This document shows positions 38,884 to 46,344 of a stretch of 46,344 nucleotides of DNA, one piece after another. The DNA comes from a virus, in the IMG/VR virus record IMGVR_UViG_3300048837_001192, positions 1 to 46,344 of that record; one strand, 5' to 3'. How positions within the stretch are numbered: position 1 is the stretch's first letter; each line of letters starts with the position of its first letter. Made by a program: the position numbers and the translations under genes. The notes under the pieces were generated by a model that worked only from the letters and a program-made list of their open reading frames with translations, had not been told where the DNA came from and searched no databases.

Positions 38884-40227
38884 CTACACCAGCTCGCGCT
38901 TCTTGCGCTTCTTCGGCGTGAAGTCGCCCGCGTTCTCCGGGCCCACCTGCTCCCGAATCGTCTCGCCCAGGCCGCGCGGCTTCACCTCGCCGTCTTCGAT
39001 CACCACGCTGACCTCCGCGCCGTCGCCGACGCGCTCCATCCACACCTGGGCGTCGTGCTGCTCGGCCATTTCGGCCACGATCGCGAGGCTCTTCTTGTCG
39101 AGCAGGCTGCCGTCGCGGATCAGCATCACGCGCAGCTTCGGGTTCAGGGCGAGCCCCATGGCCACGCTCACGCGCAGCTGCTCGGCCGCGCTGGCCTGGC
39201 TGAAGGGCAGGCCGTTGAGCGTCACGCCGTGCTCGTCGAAGGCGAGGCCCTCCACCGGGAACTTCGCGCCCTGCAGCGCGGCGGCCTTGTCGGCGTCGAT
39301 CTTCTGGAGGCGGTCCGTGTGCGCGTCGGCTTCCTGGCATGCGGCGCGATACGCGGCATCGAGCTCGGCGCGGCGCGCGTTCTCGCGCACCTTGCGGTTG
39401 ACCTGCTCGGCGCTGTTGAGGCGTTCGCGGATCGCGTCGATCTCGAACACCGGCACGTTCTCCGCGGCCTGCTTCGCCTTCTGGAAATCGCCGGCCATGG
39501 TCTTGAGCTCACCGTGCAGGCTGGTCAGCCGGTCCTGCAACGCCTTGATCTGGCGCTCGGTCTCGGCGATCTCGCGCTCGGTGCCGGCGACGCGGCTCTT
39601 CGCCGCCTGGTACTCGGCCTTGCGGCGCTCGAACTCGACCTCGGCGTCCTGGGCCTTCTGCAGCTCTGCGCTGAGATCGGTCACGCTGACCTCGACCTCC
39701 GGCGCGTTCGTGTGGTGCGGCGCGGCCTTGAGGTTGGCCTCGAGCTCCTTCACGCGGCGGTTGACGGCCGTGCGCTCGTCGAAGGCCTGCTTGCGCTCGT
39801 GGTCGAGGCCGGTGAAGTCGAGACCAACCAGCGCCTGCAGGGTGGCCTTCTGCTTGGTCGGCTCCTGGCGCGCGAACTCCAGCGGGTCGAAGCTCAGCCG
39901 CCCGGACAGGCTGTCGAGCAGCGCCTGCGGGCTGGCCACCTTGCCGCCGTCGGCCTGCTTCACGCTCAGGCTGCCGCCGGCCTCGGTGAAGGTGCGCGTG
40001 ACGACCAGGTCGCCGAGGTCAACGGTGACCTCGGCGCGCTTCTCACCCTCGTGGATCGGGCGCTCGCACACGGTGTTCTTGCCGCCCAGGGCGTACATGA
40101 TCGAGTCGAGCACGCTGGTCTTGCCCTGGCCGTTCTCGCCGCCGATCACAACCAGGTTGCCGTCCGGCTTGATGCGCACGGCCTTGAGCCGTTTCACGTT
40201 ATCTACGGACAGTTGGACGATCTTCAT
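38884..40227 (-). CDS. SMC/Rad50-like recombination ATPase
   Basis: A 447-residue protein from ATG 40227. Walker A GENGQGKTS lies at residues 30-38; a coiled-coil middle (about 150-300) follows; the C-terminal lobe has an SAAEQLR signature and RVMLIRDGSLLD Walker-B-like strand. This layout matches SbcC/RecF-like phage ATPases that hold DNA ends. It is in the same operon as RecT and the YqaJ exonuclease and likely supports recombination. Confidence 0.88.
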   Translation of the reverse strand: MKIVQLSVDNVKRLKAVRIKPDGNLVVIGGENGQGKTSVLDSIMYALGGKNTVCERPIHEGEKRAEVTVDLGDLVVTRTFTEAGGSLSVKQADGGKVASPQALLDSLSGRLSFDPLEFARQEPTKQKATLQALVGLDFTGLDHERKQAFDERTAVNRRVKELEANLKAAPHHTNAPEVEVSVTDLSAELQKAQDAEVEFERRKAEYQAAKSRVAGTEREIAETERQIKALQDRLTSLHGELKTMAGDFQKAKQAAENVPVFEIDAIRERLNSAEQVNRKVRENARRAELDAAYRAACQEADAHTDRLQKIDADKAAALQGAKFPVEGLAFDEHGVTLNGLPFSQASAAEQLRVSVAMGLALNPKLRVMLIRDGSLLDKKSLAIVAEMAEQHDAQVWMERVGDGAEVSVVIEDGEVKPRGLGETIREQVGPENAGDFTPKKRKKRELV

Positions 40228-40261
40228 GGGGGTTCTCCCTTTCGTGGTTTGTTTGGTGGTC

Positions 40262-40621
40262 CTACCTGTACTTCGCGACGTACTCCGCGTGCGCCCGTTT
40301 ACAGAGGGCGCATCTGCACTTCCTGTAGCGGTACTGATTCTGCGTCCCACACGGCGTAACCGGCCGCTCGCCACGGCTCTTCGCTTGATGGCAGCGCCTG
40401 CACAGAACCTGGCACTTCGCCAACTCGGCGTTGCGACGCCCTGATGCCCACGACCACACCTTGTGATCGACCTTCGTGCCGGGGTCGACGTGATCGACCT
40501 CAAGGTCCCGAGTGGAGCCGCAGTGCCGGCAAGGCCCGTTTTGAGCCAGCCACGCGCGCCTGATGCGCGCACTGCGCAGGCGCTGGTACTCACGTTGGCG
40601 CGCTTTGTCCTTGTACGGCAC
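40262..40621 (-). CDS. HNH endonuclease
   Basis: A 119-residue HNH nuclease from GTG 40621. CRHCG and LEVDHVDPG form the first half of the zinc/active site, followed by N-x-x-x-C and CRRCHQAKS. It lies between the SMC-like and recT genes and could be a free-standing homing endonuclease. Confidence 0.88.
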   Translation of the reverse strand: MPYKDKARQREYQRLRSARIRRAWLAQNGPCRHCGSTRDLEVDHVDPGTKVDHKVWSWASGRRNAELAKCQVLCRRCHQAKSRGERPVTPCGTQNQYRYRKCRCALCKRAHAEYVAKYR

Positions 40622-40638
40622 TGCCCACCCGCCTTTGA

Positions 40639-41748
40639 TCAGTCCAGTTTCCGTTTGCCCTGCCCTGAACTCGCGGCCGCGGGCGTGAAACCCAGCAGTC
40701 CGCGCAGCTTGCGGACGTCCACGTTGGCCTGCTCCAGCCTGTCGAGCTGGTCCGCGGTCGGCTTCAGCTCGTCGTTGATCATCATGATCACGTCGCCGGA
40801 ATCGCAGCCGAGTACCTTGGCCGCGTCGGCCCGCCTGTTGAAACCAGCCTCGTCGAGCGCGATGGCCAGCAGGTCGCCGGCGGTCACGGAAGGAGCCGGG
40901 GAGTGTTCCTCGGTGTGCTCACTCTCGGTGCTCTCCCCGGCGTCCCCCACGGCGAAGTCCTCAGCGGCCTCGCGCTCGTCGCGCGCCCGGTTGAGATCGT
41001 CCTCGATGTTTGGCTGCGGCGTGTGGCCGAGCTGCTTCGCCAGGGCGTCGGCCTTGCTGGCCGGAGGCGCGGCAGGTTCCTCGACATCGACGTCTCGAAT
41101 GAACTCGCGGTCGGCGGCGTCAAACGCCTCGGCCATCTCCGGAGTCAGCGGCAGGTACTTCATCAACCTGCGAACGACAGTCTTCTTCGCCATTTCGGCG
41201 TAGTCGGTGACCCACGGGCCATTGCCGCCGGCCCGGCTGCGATTGCGGATGGCGTCCACGTCGGTCTTGCTCATCACCTCCGCGTGGTGGCCGCCGTCCT
41301 TGAAGTGCGCGATCGCGTAGGCCGCGACCACCTTGCGGTCAGCGCCGCCGTCGATGCGCGGAACGTGCTTCAGCACCGGCTCAAGGCCGAACTCGCAGCG
41401 GAACTCGTCGCCCTCGAGCACGACGTGGGCTTCGATGCTGGTCAGCTGGCCGGAGCGGCGGGCCAGCTCGATCAGCCCGCGGTAGCCGATGATCAGCGTG
41501 CAGGTGGTCTTGTACGGCACCAGGTAGGCCGTGCCGAGCGTGCCGTCGGGCAGCAGGCCCAGCGCCGCGCAGTCGAGCAGGCATTTGGCGATGCTCTCGC
41601 GCGTGCACTTGAACACGCCCGGGTTCTTCTGCGCGTAGGTCAGCGTGGCGCGGATCAGCAGGTCCGGGGTGATTGCACCGCGGATCGCCTTGCCGAACTC
41701 GGCCTTGCCGAGCGTGAGGTAACTTGCGAGCTGCTTGAAGTCTGACAT
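40639..41748 (-). CDS. recT: RecT single-strand annealing protein
   Basis: A 369-residue annealase. The first 220 residues (ESIAKCLLDCAALGLLPDG and IIGYRGLIELARRSG) match RecT, which pairs complementary single strands exposed by the YqaJ-type exonuclease. The C-terminal third is acidic and variable, usually mediating SSB contact. It is separated from the exonuclease by an HNH gene. Confidence 0.93.
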   Translation of the reverse strand: MSDFKQLASYLTLGKAEFGKAIRGAITPDLLIRATLTYAQKNPGVFKCTRESIAKCLLDCAALGLLPDGTLGTAYLVPYKTTCTLIIGYRGLIELARRSGQLTSIEAHVVLEGDEFRCEFGLEPVLKHVPRIDGGADRKVVAAYAIAHFKDGGHHAEVMSKTDVDAIRNRSRAGGNGPWVTDYAEMAKKTVVRRLMKYLPLTPEMAEAFDAADREFIRDVDVEEPAAPPASKADALAKQLGHTPQPNIEDDLNRARDEREAAEDFAVGDAGESTESEHTEEHSPAPSVTAGDLLAIALDEAGFNRRADAAKVLGCDSGDVIMMINDELKPTADQLDRLEQANVDVRKLRGLLGFTPAAASSGQGKRKLD

Positions 41749-41752
41749 GGCG

Positions 41753-42271
41753 TCACCCTTTCTTCGGTGTGAGATGCTTCCAGTTCGCGGCCTTGGCGAC
41801 GCGCCAAGCCTGCATGGTTGAGATGCCGTACTTCTGCGCGAGTTCGCGGAAGAACATTCCTCGCGCCCTGTCGCGCCTCAGAGCGAGAACCTTCTTCGCA
41901 GTCAGGCGCGCGGCGTGGTTACTCTCTCCGCGCTCGTAGCCCGCGCGGGAGTGCGTCCCGCCTTTCACGGCGCGGCCCTTTGCGTGCATGTCTGCGTTGT
42001 TGTCGGCCATGGTGCCGAGGAACAAATGGTCGGGGCGGACACACGCGGGGTTGTCGCAGCGGTGGAGGACGCAAAGCCCCGGGGGAATTTCGCCGTTGTG
42101 CAGCTCCCACGAAAACCGATGCGCGGTCATCCGCTTGACGCCTGGCGCAGTGCGCCACGGGCACATCCCGTATCCTCGGGAGGTTTTGCCGCCGACCCAC
42201 TCCCAGCAACCGGAGGTCGTGCGTACCTTCGCCCAGAAGCGCGTTGCGGTTGTCGTGTGCAAAATCGGCAT
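41753..42271 (-). CDS. HNH homing endonuclease C
   Basis: A 172-residue nuclease from ATG 42271. CWEWVGGKTSRGYG is followed by the HNH core (LHRCDNPACVRPDHLFLGT) and a helix-turn-helix near the C-terminus (RELAQKYGISTMQAWRV). It is inserted between recT and the exonuclease, in the same orientation, without the hairpin leader seen for copies A and B. Confidence 0.9.
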   Translation of the reverse strand: MPILHTTTATRFWAKVRTTSGCWEWVGGKTSRGYGMCPWRTAPGVKRMTAHRFSWELHNGEIPPGLCVLHRCDNPACVRPDHLFLGTMADNNADMHAKGRAVKGGTHSRAGYERGESNHAARLTAKKVLALRRDRARGMFFRELAQKYGISTMQAWRVAKAANWKHLTPKKG

Positions 42272-42273
42272 CA

Positions 42274-43188
42274 CTACGCTTTCTTGGGCGTCCACAGGAA
42301 CCGGCGGTAGCCGGCAGGTTTGTGAGTGTGTTCGTCGATCAGCGTGGCGGGGGCCTTGAGCGCCTTGGCGACGGCCTCCCAGTCGGTCTTGGGCTTCTGG
42401 TTCACCTGCTTCCAGGTGACCTTGCCGGCGGGGCCAAACAGCCCGTCGTTGTCGGCGATCGCCGCCTGCAGCTCGCCCTTGAGCTCGTCCTCGACAGCCT
42501 CGGCGCTCTTGCGCGCCTCGTTGGCCTGGGCGAAGCGGGCGATCAGCTCGACCTCGTCGGGCGTGGCCTCGCGCAGATTGCCGTTGCTGGCGGCGTACAC
42601 GGAGCGGATGCTGTTCGCGTCGGCGCCGGCCGGGTTGGGCGGCACGTCGGCCTCGACGTGGTCGGTCCAGAACTGCTCGACCTTCTCGATCAGTGTGCCC
42701 TCGAGCTCGCGGTTGCGGTCGTAGCGGAACTCGCGGTAGTCGCCGCCGCCGTCGAACCATGCCGCGATCACCATGAACGGCACGTCGGCCAGCATCGTGT
42801 ACCAGGCGACCTGGCAGAGGTATTCCTCGGGGATGTGGTCGCTGCCGTCCTGGCCCCAGCGGTCGGCCTGGCGGAAGCCCGCCAGCTTGCACTCGACACC
42901 GTGGTTGCCGCGGAACAGGGCGTCGAGCTCGCCACGCATGAACGGCTTGTCCGTTCGCTGCAGCTCGACGTTGCGCTCGAACTTCTCGAACGGGAAGTCG
43001 TGGCGCTCGCAGTAGTCGCGCAGGATTTCCGGCTCGGCCAGGTTGCCCAGGCGGGCGCGGGTGCCGGCGCTGCTCTGCACGCCCTGCTTGATGCGGGCGT
43101 ACACGTCGAAGGCGTTCTTGAACGGGCTCAGGCCCACGATCGCGGCGACGTCCGAGCCGCCGATGCCTTTGGTTACGGTTGCGCTCAT
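42274..43188 (-). CDS. YqaJ-type recombination exonuclease
   Basis: A 304-residue lambda-exonuclease-fold protein. GIGGSDVAAIVGLSPF opens the domain; MRGELDALF and GVECKLAG provide the catalytic Asp and Glu-x-Lys. It degrades one strand of double-stranded DNA so RecT can anneal. The C-terminal 100 residues are a helical extension. Confidence 0.9.
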   Translation of the reverse strand: MSATVTKGIGGSDVAAIVGLSPFKNAFDVYARIKQGVQSSAGTRARLGNLAEPEILRDYCERHDFPFEKFERNVELQRTDKPFMRGELDALFRGNHGVECKLAGFRQADRWGQDGSDHIPEEYLCQVAWYTMLADVPFMVIAAWFDGGGDYREFRYDRNRELEGTLIEKVEQFWTDHVEADVPPNPAGADANSIRSVYAASNGNLREATPDEVELIARFAQANEARKSAEAVEDELKGELQAAIADNDGLFGPAGKVTWKQVNQKPKTDWEAVAKALKAPATLIDEHTHKPAGYRRFLWTPKKA

Positions 43189-43652
43189 GACCAGTACTCC
43201 CCCTCACCCGTGACCTCGATTACCGCGTCCGCGTAGCCCTCTGGGTGCAGATGCAGGCTGATCACGCGGGCGGACAGGATTTCGCTGTAGTGGACGTTGA
43301 CGGCCTTCCAGCCCTCGCGGTCCCAACTGTCATTGCGCGGGTCGCGGATGCTGGCGGCGTACTCGCCGCGCGCCTCGTGCAGCTCAAGCGCGGCCTCGGC
43401 CACGAACCAGGCCAGCACGTGCGCCTCGCCGGGCTCAAGGTCCACCTGGCGCGACTCCTGGATGCAGCGGTGCCCAGCGCCGTCCTCGATGGCGCGATCG
43501 ACGCCCCAGGTGCGCATGGCCTCGATGTCGGCGTCGAACGCACGCTTGAGGATCGCGCGCAGCACGGCCACGGCGTTGGCCTTCCACGCGCTCAGGTCGG
43601 GCACGGTGCTGGTAGGGCGTGAGTCGGTGAAGCCGGTCAGTGTGACGTTCAT
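43185..43652 (-). CDS. Hypothetical early protein
   Basis: A 155-residue protein coupled by overlaps to the exonuclease and HTH genes. Mixed alpha/beta with no recognised domain. Possible accessory to the recombinase pair by position. Confidence 0.7.
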   Translation of the reverse strand: MNVTLTGFTDSRPTSTVPDLSAWKANAVAVLRAILKRAFDADIEAMRTWGVDRAIEDGAGHRCIQESRQVDLEPGEAHVLAWFVAEAALELHEARGEYAASIRDPRNDSWDREGWKAVNVHYSEILSARVISLHLHPEGYADAVIEVTGEGEYWS

Positions 43653-43987
43653 GCGGACCTCCGGCGCACGCGCGCACGTAATGTTCGGATGGTGTTGGCA
43701 GAGGTGCCCAAGCGGGCGGCGGCAGTCGGTGCGTCGAGATGCGCTACTTCGCCAAGCCGCCCCGTGATGGTGACGCGCGGCGCGAAGTACGCTTCAACGT
43801 CCGACAAGTCCACCACGCGCGCCCAGACTGCGCGTTTGCCGTTATGTCTCCCGCGCATGATCACGCGGGCGGTGTGATGCGAGATGTCGCCGCGGCTGAC
43901 CGCGCGTTTGATCGTGGACAGAGGCACGCCGACAATCTCAGCGGCTTCGCGCACCGTGGCCTGGTTGGCAAGCTCGCGCGGCGTCAT
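43649..43987 (-). CDS. DNA-binding protein with two HTH segments
   Basis: A 112-residue protein, start ATG 43987. Residues about 9-30 (TVREAAEIVGVPLSTIKRAV) and 85-105 (APTAAARLGTSANTIRTL) are both helix-turn-helix-like, as in excisionase or MerR-type regulators. It may be an early regulator and a candidate reader of the recurring palindrome. Confidence 0.7.
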   Translation of the reverse strand: MTPRELANQATVREAAEIVGVPLSTIKRAVSRGDISHHTARVIMRGRHNGKRAVWARVVDLSDVEAYFAPRVTITGRLGEVAHLDAPTAAARLGTSANTIRTLRARVRRRSA

Positions 43988-44241
43988 GGCAGCCTCCAGT
44001 GAAAGCGGTCCATGGGGCTGCGGTTGACGGCGATCTTGTCCACACGCAGACCCACCATCTCGAAGTAGGCCTGCATCTGGTTTGTGTCGACGCCGTAGTC
44101 GCGGCAGTGGTTGTAGAACGTCTGCCGGGTCATGGTGCCGTGCAGGCGCTGGAACGACTCGTAGAGGGCGTCCGCGCAGTCGTTGAACTGCATCGACGCG
44201 ATGGTCCTCAGCGGCGGCAGAAGTTTCAGGGCTGCGCTCAT
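43984..44241 (-). CDS. Small hypothetical early protein
   Basis: An 85-residue protein, start ATG 44241. The middle (TMTRQTFYNHCRDYGVDTNQ) looks helical and may bind DNA. No family is recognised. Confidence 0.65.
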   Translation of the reverse strand: MSAALKLLPPLRTIASMQFNDCADALYESFQRLHGTMTRQTFYNHCRDYGVDTNQMQAYFEMVGLRVDKIAVNRSPMDRFHWRLP

Positions 44242-44435
44242 GACGCCCTGCCTTCCATGCCAAGGGCGCGGCGCAATGCGTCTTCGGCGGCAGCCCAAGA
44301 AGCGGGCGCGCACTCGTGGTCGCGGCAGCGGATGAACTCGCGGGCGGCGTCCTCGACCTGCTCGAGGTAAGCCCGCGGGCGGGAAGTCACGCGCGCGGCG
44401 GCGGCGGTCACGGGGCTGGTGTCGGCGTCTGTCAT
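44238..44435 (-). CDS. Small hypothetical early protein
   Basis: A 65-residue Ala/Arg-rich helical protein, start ATG 44435 with GGAG upstream. Overlaps both neighbours. Unknown function. Confidence 0.65.
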   Translation of the reverse strand: MTDADTSPVTAAAARVTSRPRAYLEQVEDAAREFIRCRDHECAPASWAAAEDALRRALGMEGRAS

Positions 44436-44749
44436 GACGTCTCCTTCACTCGGTAGGTGCGCTGCACGGTCCCGCGCACGCTGCACTCGCGGCCGACGTC
44501 GTTGACGTCGATCAGGTCCGCGCGCTCAAGCGCCGACACGCGGCGGCAGACGGTGTGGAAGTCGAGCTCGCCCAGGCTGGCCGCTGCCAGCTCGCCGGCG
44601 GTGCGGTCGGGGTGCTGGCGGATCAACTCGAGCAGGCGCAGCACCTGCGGGCGAACCTTGCGCTGCACGCTGGCGGCGGCGACGTGGCTTGTGGCCGGGT
44701 CGCGGCGACGGGCAGGCGCGGAGAAATCGAGCGCGCGGGTCTGCATCAC
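44432..44749 (-). CDS. Winged-helix-like DNA-binding protein
   Basis: A 105-residue protein. The region VLRLLELIRQHPDRTAGELA...RRVSALERADLI resembles a winged helix (MarR/ArsR-like). It could start at either of two adjacent ATGs. A transcriptional regulator at the head of the early operon is likely. Confidence 0.7.
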   Translation of the reverse strand: MMQTRALDFSAPARRRDPATSHVAAASVQRKVRPQVLRLLELIRQHPDRTAGELAAASLGELDFHTVCRRVSALERADLIDVNDVGRECSVRGTVQRTYRVKETS

Positions 44750-44970
44750 AGCCCTCCCTTCAGGCTGCCGATGTCGCAGCCACCGTCGGGGCGCGTCTCG
44801 TACTTGGCCTCGAGCTCGGTCACCATGTGGCGCATGGCTTCATCGCGGCTCATGCCCACGCCGAGCACCAGGTGATCGAGCAGGCACAGGCACAGGTAGA
44901 CGCGCTCGGTGCTGAAGCCGAAGTCCAGCTCGCGCGAGATCAGCAGGTAGGGAATGGCGGAAAGGTCCAT
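44746..44970 (-). CDS. Small hypothetical early protein
   Basis: A 74-residue protein from ATG 44970 with GGAGG upstream. The N-terminus is moderately hydrophobic with several Cys and Leu residues, but no clear membrane helix. Unknown function. Confidence 0.65.
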   Translation of the reverse strand: MDLSAIPYLLISRELDFGFSTERVYLCLCLLDHLVLGVGMSRDEAMRHMVTELEAKYETRPDGGCDIGSLKGGL

Positions 44971-45090
44971 CTACCTGCCCTCCGAAAACGAGTCAGCGGC
45001 GGTCCGGTCGAATAGGTGAGCCCTGTTCGAGAGCGATGGCGGAATAGCCGTCGGTGCCGGTGCCGCCGCTGATGTGTGTTTGGTCGTCAT
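44971..45090 (-). CDS. 39-residue leader peptide-like gene
   Basis: ATG 45090 has AGGAA upstream; the TAG stop is directly before the next ATG. The peptide is rich in Ala, Thr and Pro. It is the first open frame after the early promoter. Probably translated, function unknown. Confidence 0.5.
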   Translation of the reverse strand: MTTKHTSAAAPAPTAIPPSLSNRAHLFDRTAADSFSEGR

Positions 45091-45134
45091 TGCTATTCCT
45101 CGCTCTCCGCCGGGGCTCAGTCGGCGATGGTGGG

Positions 45135-45164
45135 AACTTACCACCCGATGTTACCGAGTGTCAA
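45135..45164 (-). promoter_or_regulatory. Early leftward promoter candidate
   Basis: On the minus strand TTGACA (45164-45159) is followed after 18 bp by TAAGTT (45140-45135), with A/T-rich sequence upstream. It is properly placed to drive the 39-residue gene and the whole early operon. Confidence 0.6.
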
Positions 45165-45343
45165 TCTAAAATCTCTGGTGGTTTGTAATCGCCACCGTGT
45201 GCATAGATGGTGGATGTTGTGTGCATGGAACTGACCGCATACCGTTTGGGCATGGCCAACGAGCGAAAGCACAGGGCGGGGAATTTTCGAACAAGTTTCT
45301 GACAGTTTGCGGGCTGCTGCTACAAACGGCCGGGTTTTTGTAA

Positions 45344-45372
45344 TTGGACACCCCAGCGCCACGGGGTACATT
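45344..45372 (+). promoter_or_regulatory. Sigma70-like promoter of plus-strand cassette 1
   Basis: TTGGAC-17 bp-TACATT, identical to cassette 2 from the box through the leader (to about 45420), but with different upstream sequence (GGGTTTTTG instead of GGGGAATTG). Drives the gene at 45441. Confidence 0.7.
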
Positions 45373-45440
45373 GATTCCGTCAGCGCAGGAGAGCCCTGGC
45401 TGACCCGCCCGGCAAGGCGGCAACCTACAGGAGAAATGTC

Positions 45441-45701
45441 ATGAGCAACAACGTCTACATGGTTGGGGTTTTCACGCGCCGTCGCACGGGCATTCCGCAG
45501 CATCCCGTGGCGCTAGTGCCGATGTTGTCCGAGGACGACCATGACGCTGCGTGGGCCACCGCATTCCGCGAGCTGCGCGGGCGCGGCTACGAGGGCGGAT
45601 ACTGTAGGCGCGTAGACGAGGAGGACCTGCCTGCATACGACAGCGACCCGGCCTATCGCATTCCGCGCATCAACATGGACGCTGCGGCCGTCGGCGGCTA
45701 G
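45441..45701 (+). CDS. Hypothetical protein of plus-strand cassette 1
   Basis: An 86-residue protein with AGGAG before the ATG. Acidic centre and a short Gly-Gly C-terminus shared with the gene of cassette 2, because the stop region lies in the cassette repeat. A leader hairpin CCGCC/GGCGG lies between promoter and gene. Function unknown. Confidence 0.75.
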   Translation: MSNNVYMVGVFTRRRTGIPQHPVALVPMLSEDDHDAAWATAFRELRGRGYEGGYCRRVDEEDLPAYDSDPAYRIPRINMDAAAVGG

Positions 45702-45741
45702 GGATGCCGCCCGAGTGCCGGACTCCTACGGCCGGCCGCCG

Positions 45742-45767
45742 AAAGCCCCCGCGCGAGCGGGGGCTTT
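45742..45767 (+). terminator. Bidirectional terminator, cassette 1
   Basis: AAAGCCCCCGC and GCGGGGGCTTT form a perfect 11-pair stem with a GCGA tetraloop. A and T ends on each side allow action in both directions. Confidence 0.9.
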
Positions 45768-45830
45768 GCGTTGTACACTCGCGGGATGACGGTTGCCCGC
45801 GTGCTGCTACAAACGGCCGGGGAATTGTAA

Positions 45831-45859
45831 TTGGACACCCCAGCGCCACGGGGTACATT
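45831..45859 (+). promoter_or_regulatory. Sigma70-like promoter of plus-strand cassette 2
   Basis: TTGGAC (45831-45836), 17-bp spacer, TACATT (45854-45859). Located inside the direct repeat; drives the gene at 45927. Confidence 0.7.
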
Positions 45860-45926
45860 GATTCCGTCAGCGCAGGAGAGCCCTGGCTGACCCGCCCGGC
45901 AAGGCGGCTAACCAAAGGAGACAGCC

Positions 45927-46169
45927 ATGGAAACTACGAGCTACAACGCCACACGCATCAACGGTGACATCGCTCAGGCTTACGCTGCGCTGGATAATGG
46001 CCTCACCGTCCAGTACCCGGGCGGTGATGCCATCACGGAGGACCAGCTCGACGACATCGTGTCCGAGTGGCGCGCCGACGGCGAGCCTGGCGTTGAGGGA
46101 CCGGTCTACGGTTGGACCGGCGATGACGTAATGCTGCCTTGTGGCCGCGTGCTGATTATCGGCGGCTAG
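45927..46169 (+). CDS. Hypothetical protein of plus-strand cassette 2
   Basis: An 80-residue acidic protein with AAAGGAGA upstream of the ATG. The central part (DAITEDQLDDIVSEWRADGE) is helical and acidic. No domain recognised. Like its cassette neighbour it ends in Gly-Gly before the TAG in the repeat. The small size and own promoter/terminator suggest an exchangeable accessory gene. Confidence 0.75.
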   Translation: METTSYNATRINGDIAQAYAALDNGLTVQYPGGDAITEDQLDDIVSEWRADGEPGVEGPVYGWTGDDVMLPCGRVLIIGG

Positions 46170-46344
46170 GGATGCCGCCCGAGTGCCGGACTCCTACGGC
46201 CGGCCGCCGAAAGCCCCCGCGCGAGCGGGGGCTTTGCGTTGTACACTCGCGGGATGACGGTTGCCCGCGTGCTGCTACAAACGGCCGGGGAATTGTAATT
46301 GGACACCCCAGCGCCACGGGGTACATTGATTCCGTCAGCGCAGG
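46161..46344. repeat. Cassette direct repeat, copy B (to window end)
   Basis: Identical to 45693-45876 and, in its last 127 bp, to the window start. It includes a terminator and the promoter box TTGGAC (46299-46304) and TACATT (46322-46327). The window stops exactly where copies diverge. Confidence 0.97.
46210..46235 (+). terminator. Bidirectional terminator, cassette 2
   Basis: Same perfect 11-pair stem with GCGA loop as at 45742. It closes the transcript of the gene at 45927. Confidence 0.9.

Larger units (their letters stand above)
45091..45440. promoter_or_regulatory. Divergent early control region
   Basis: About 350 bp with no convincing gene separate the leftward early operon from the rightward cassette genes. 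Besides the promoters at 45135-45164 (minus) and 45344-45372 (plus), there are several GGTGG/CCACC half-sites between 45140 and 45215 and a repeated TGTGCAT. These look like operators around a divergent promoter pair. Confidence 0.55.
45693..45876. repeat. Cassette direct repeat, copy A
   Basis: 184 bp identical to 46161-46344. It begins in the last codons of a cassette gene (GGC GGC TAG), includes the terminator hairpin and the next promoter, and ends within the leader. It thus carries the complete end-and-restart unit between two cassette genes. Confidence 0.97.

Noticed and set aside
45138-45503. Minus-strand frame across the control region
   Set aside because: It runs through promoters and leader repeat and has no convincing start.
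1-46344. tRNA genes
   Set aside because: No cloverleaf-like sequence with a TTCRANY loop was noticed; this was a visual scan only.

Overview
The window looks like one essentially complete genome (about 46.2 kb) of an uncultivated tailed bacteriophage with visibly high G+C. It carries terL/terS, a DUF4055-type portal, a scaffold-like protein, a P22-fold-type coat protein, a tail gene series and a large tail-fibre-like protein. AGGAG-type ribosome sites, dense ATGA/TGATG gene overlaps and a phage lipoprotein suggest a Gram-negative, probably proteobacterial, host; the host cannot be named from sequence alone. The first 127 bases equal the last 127, so the contig closes into a circle or terminally redundant map, although that overlap lies inside a repeat.

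Almost everything is read on the minus strand, from a control region at about 45.1 kb down to 1.5 kb. Early part (45.1-30.7 kb): small DNA-binding and unknown genes, a YqaJ-type exonuclease and RecT annealase, an SMC/Rad50-like ATPase, a DUF5131 protein, a DUF3850 protein, the tail end of a C5-cytosine methyltransferase, a PD-(D/E)XK nuclease, a SNF2-type helicase, a DUF1376 replication-like protein, a Gly-Tyr/Asp repeat protein encoded by a hexanucleotide array, and a RusA-type resolvase. Four HNH homing endonuclease genes are scattered through the phage. No DNA polymerase, primase, clear repressor or endolysin was recognised.

The centre (30.6-27.3 kb) holds the most unusual locus: a 7-repeat CRISPR array next to a 411-residue TnpB/Cas12-like protein, with no adaptation genes. 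The effector keeps RuvC-I- and RuvC-II-like acidic residues but ends where the zinc ribbon and RuvC-III should be. It is translationally coupled to a DUF4258 protein, which is coupled to a tyrosine-recombinase-like protein lacking an apparent catalytic tyrosine. An 18-bp perfect inverted repeat sits at the far edge of the array, and its TTGAC-N2-GTCAA core recurs at gene junctions elsewhere.

The late part (27.3-1.5 kb) follows packaging, head, membrane/lipoprotein, connector, tail and fibre order, interrupted by a few plus-strand genes and a lone QueC-like gene. A short plus-strand module (45.3 kb through the contig join to 1.5 kb) is built from repeated promoter-leader-gene-terminator cassettes and meets the end of the late operon tail to tail.
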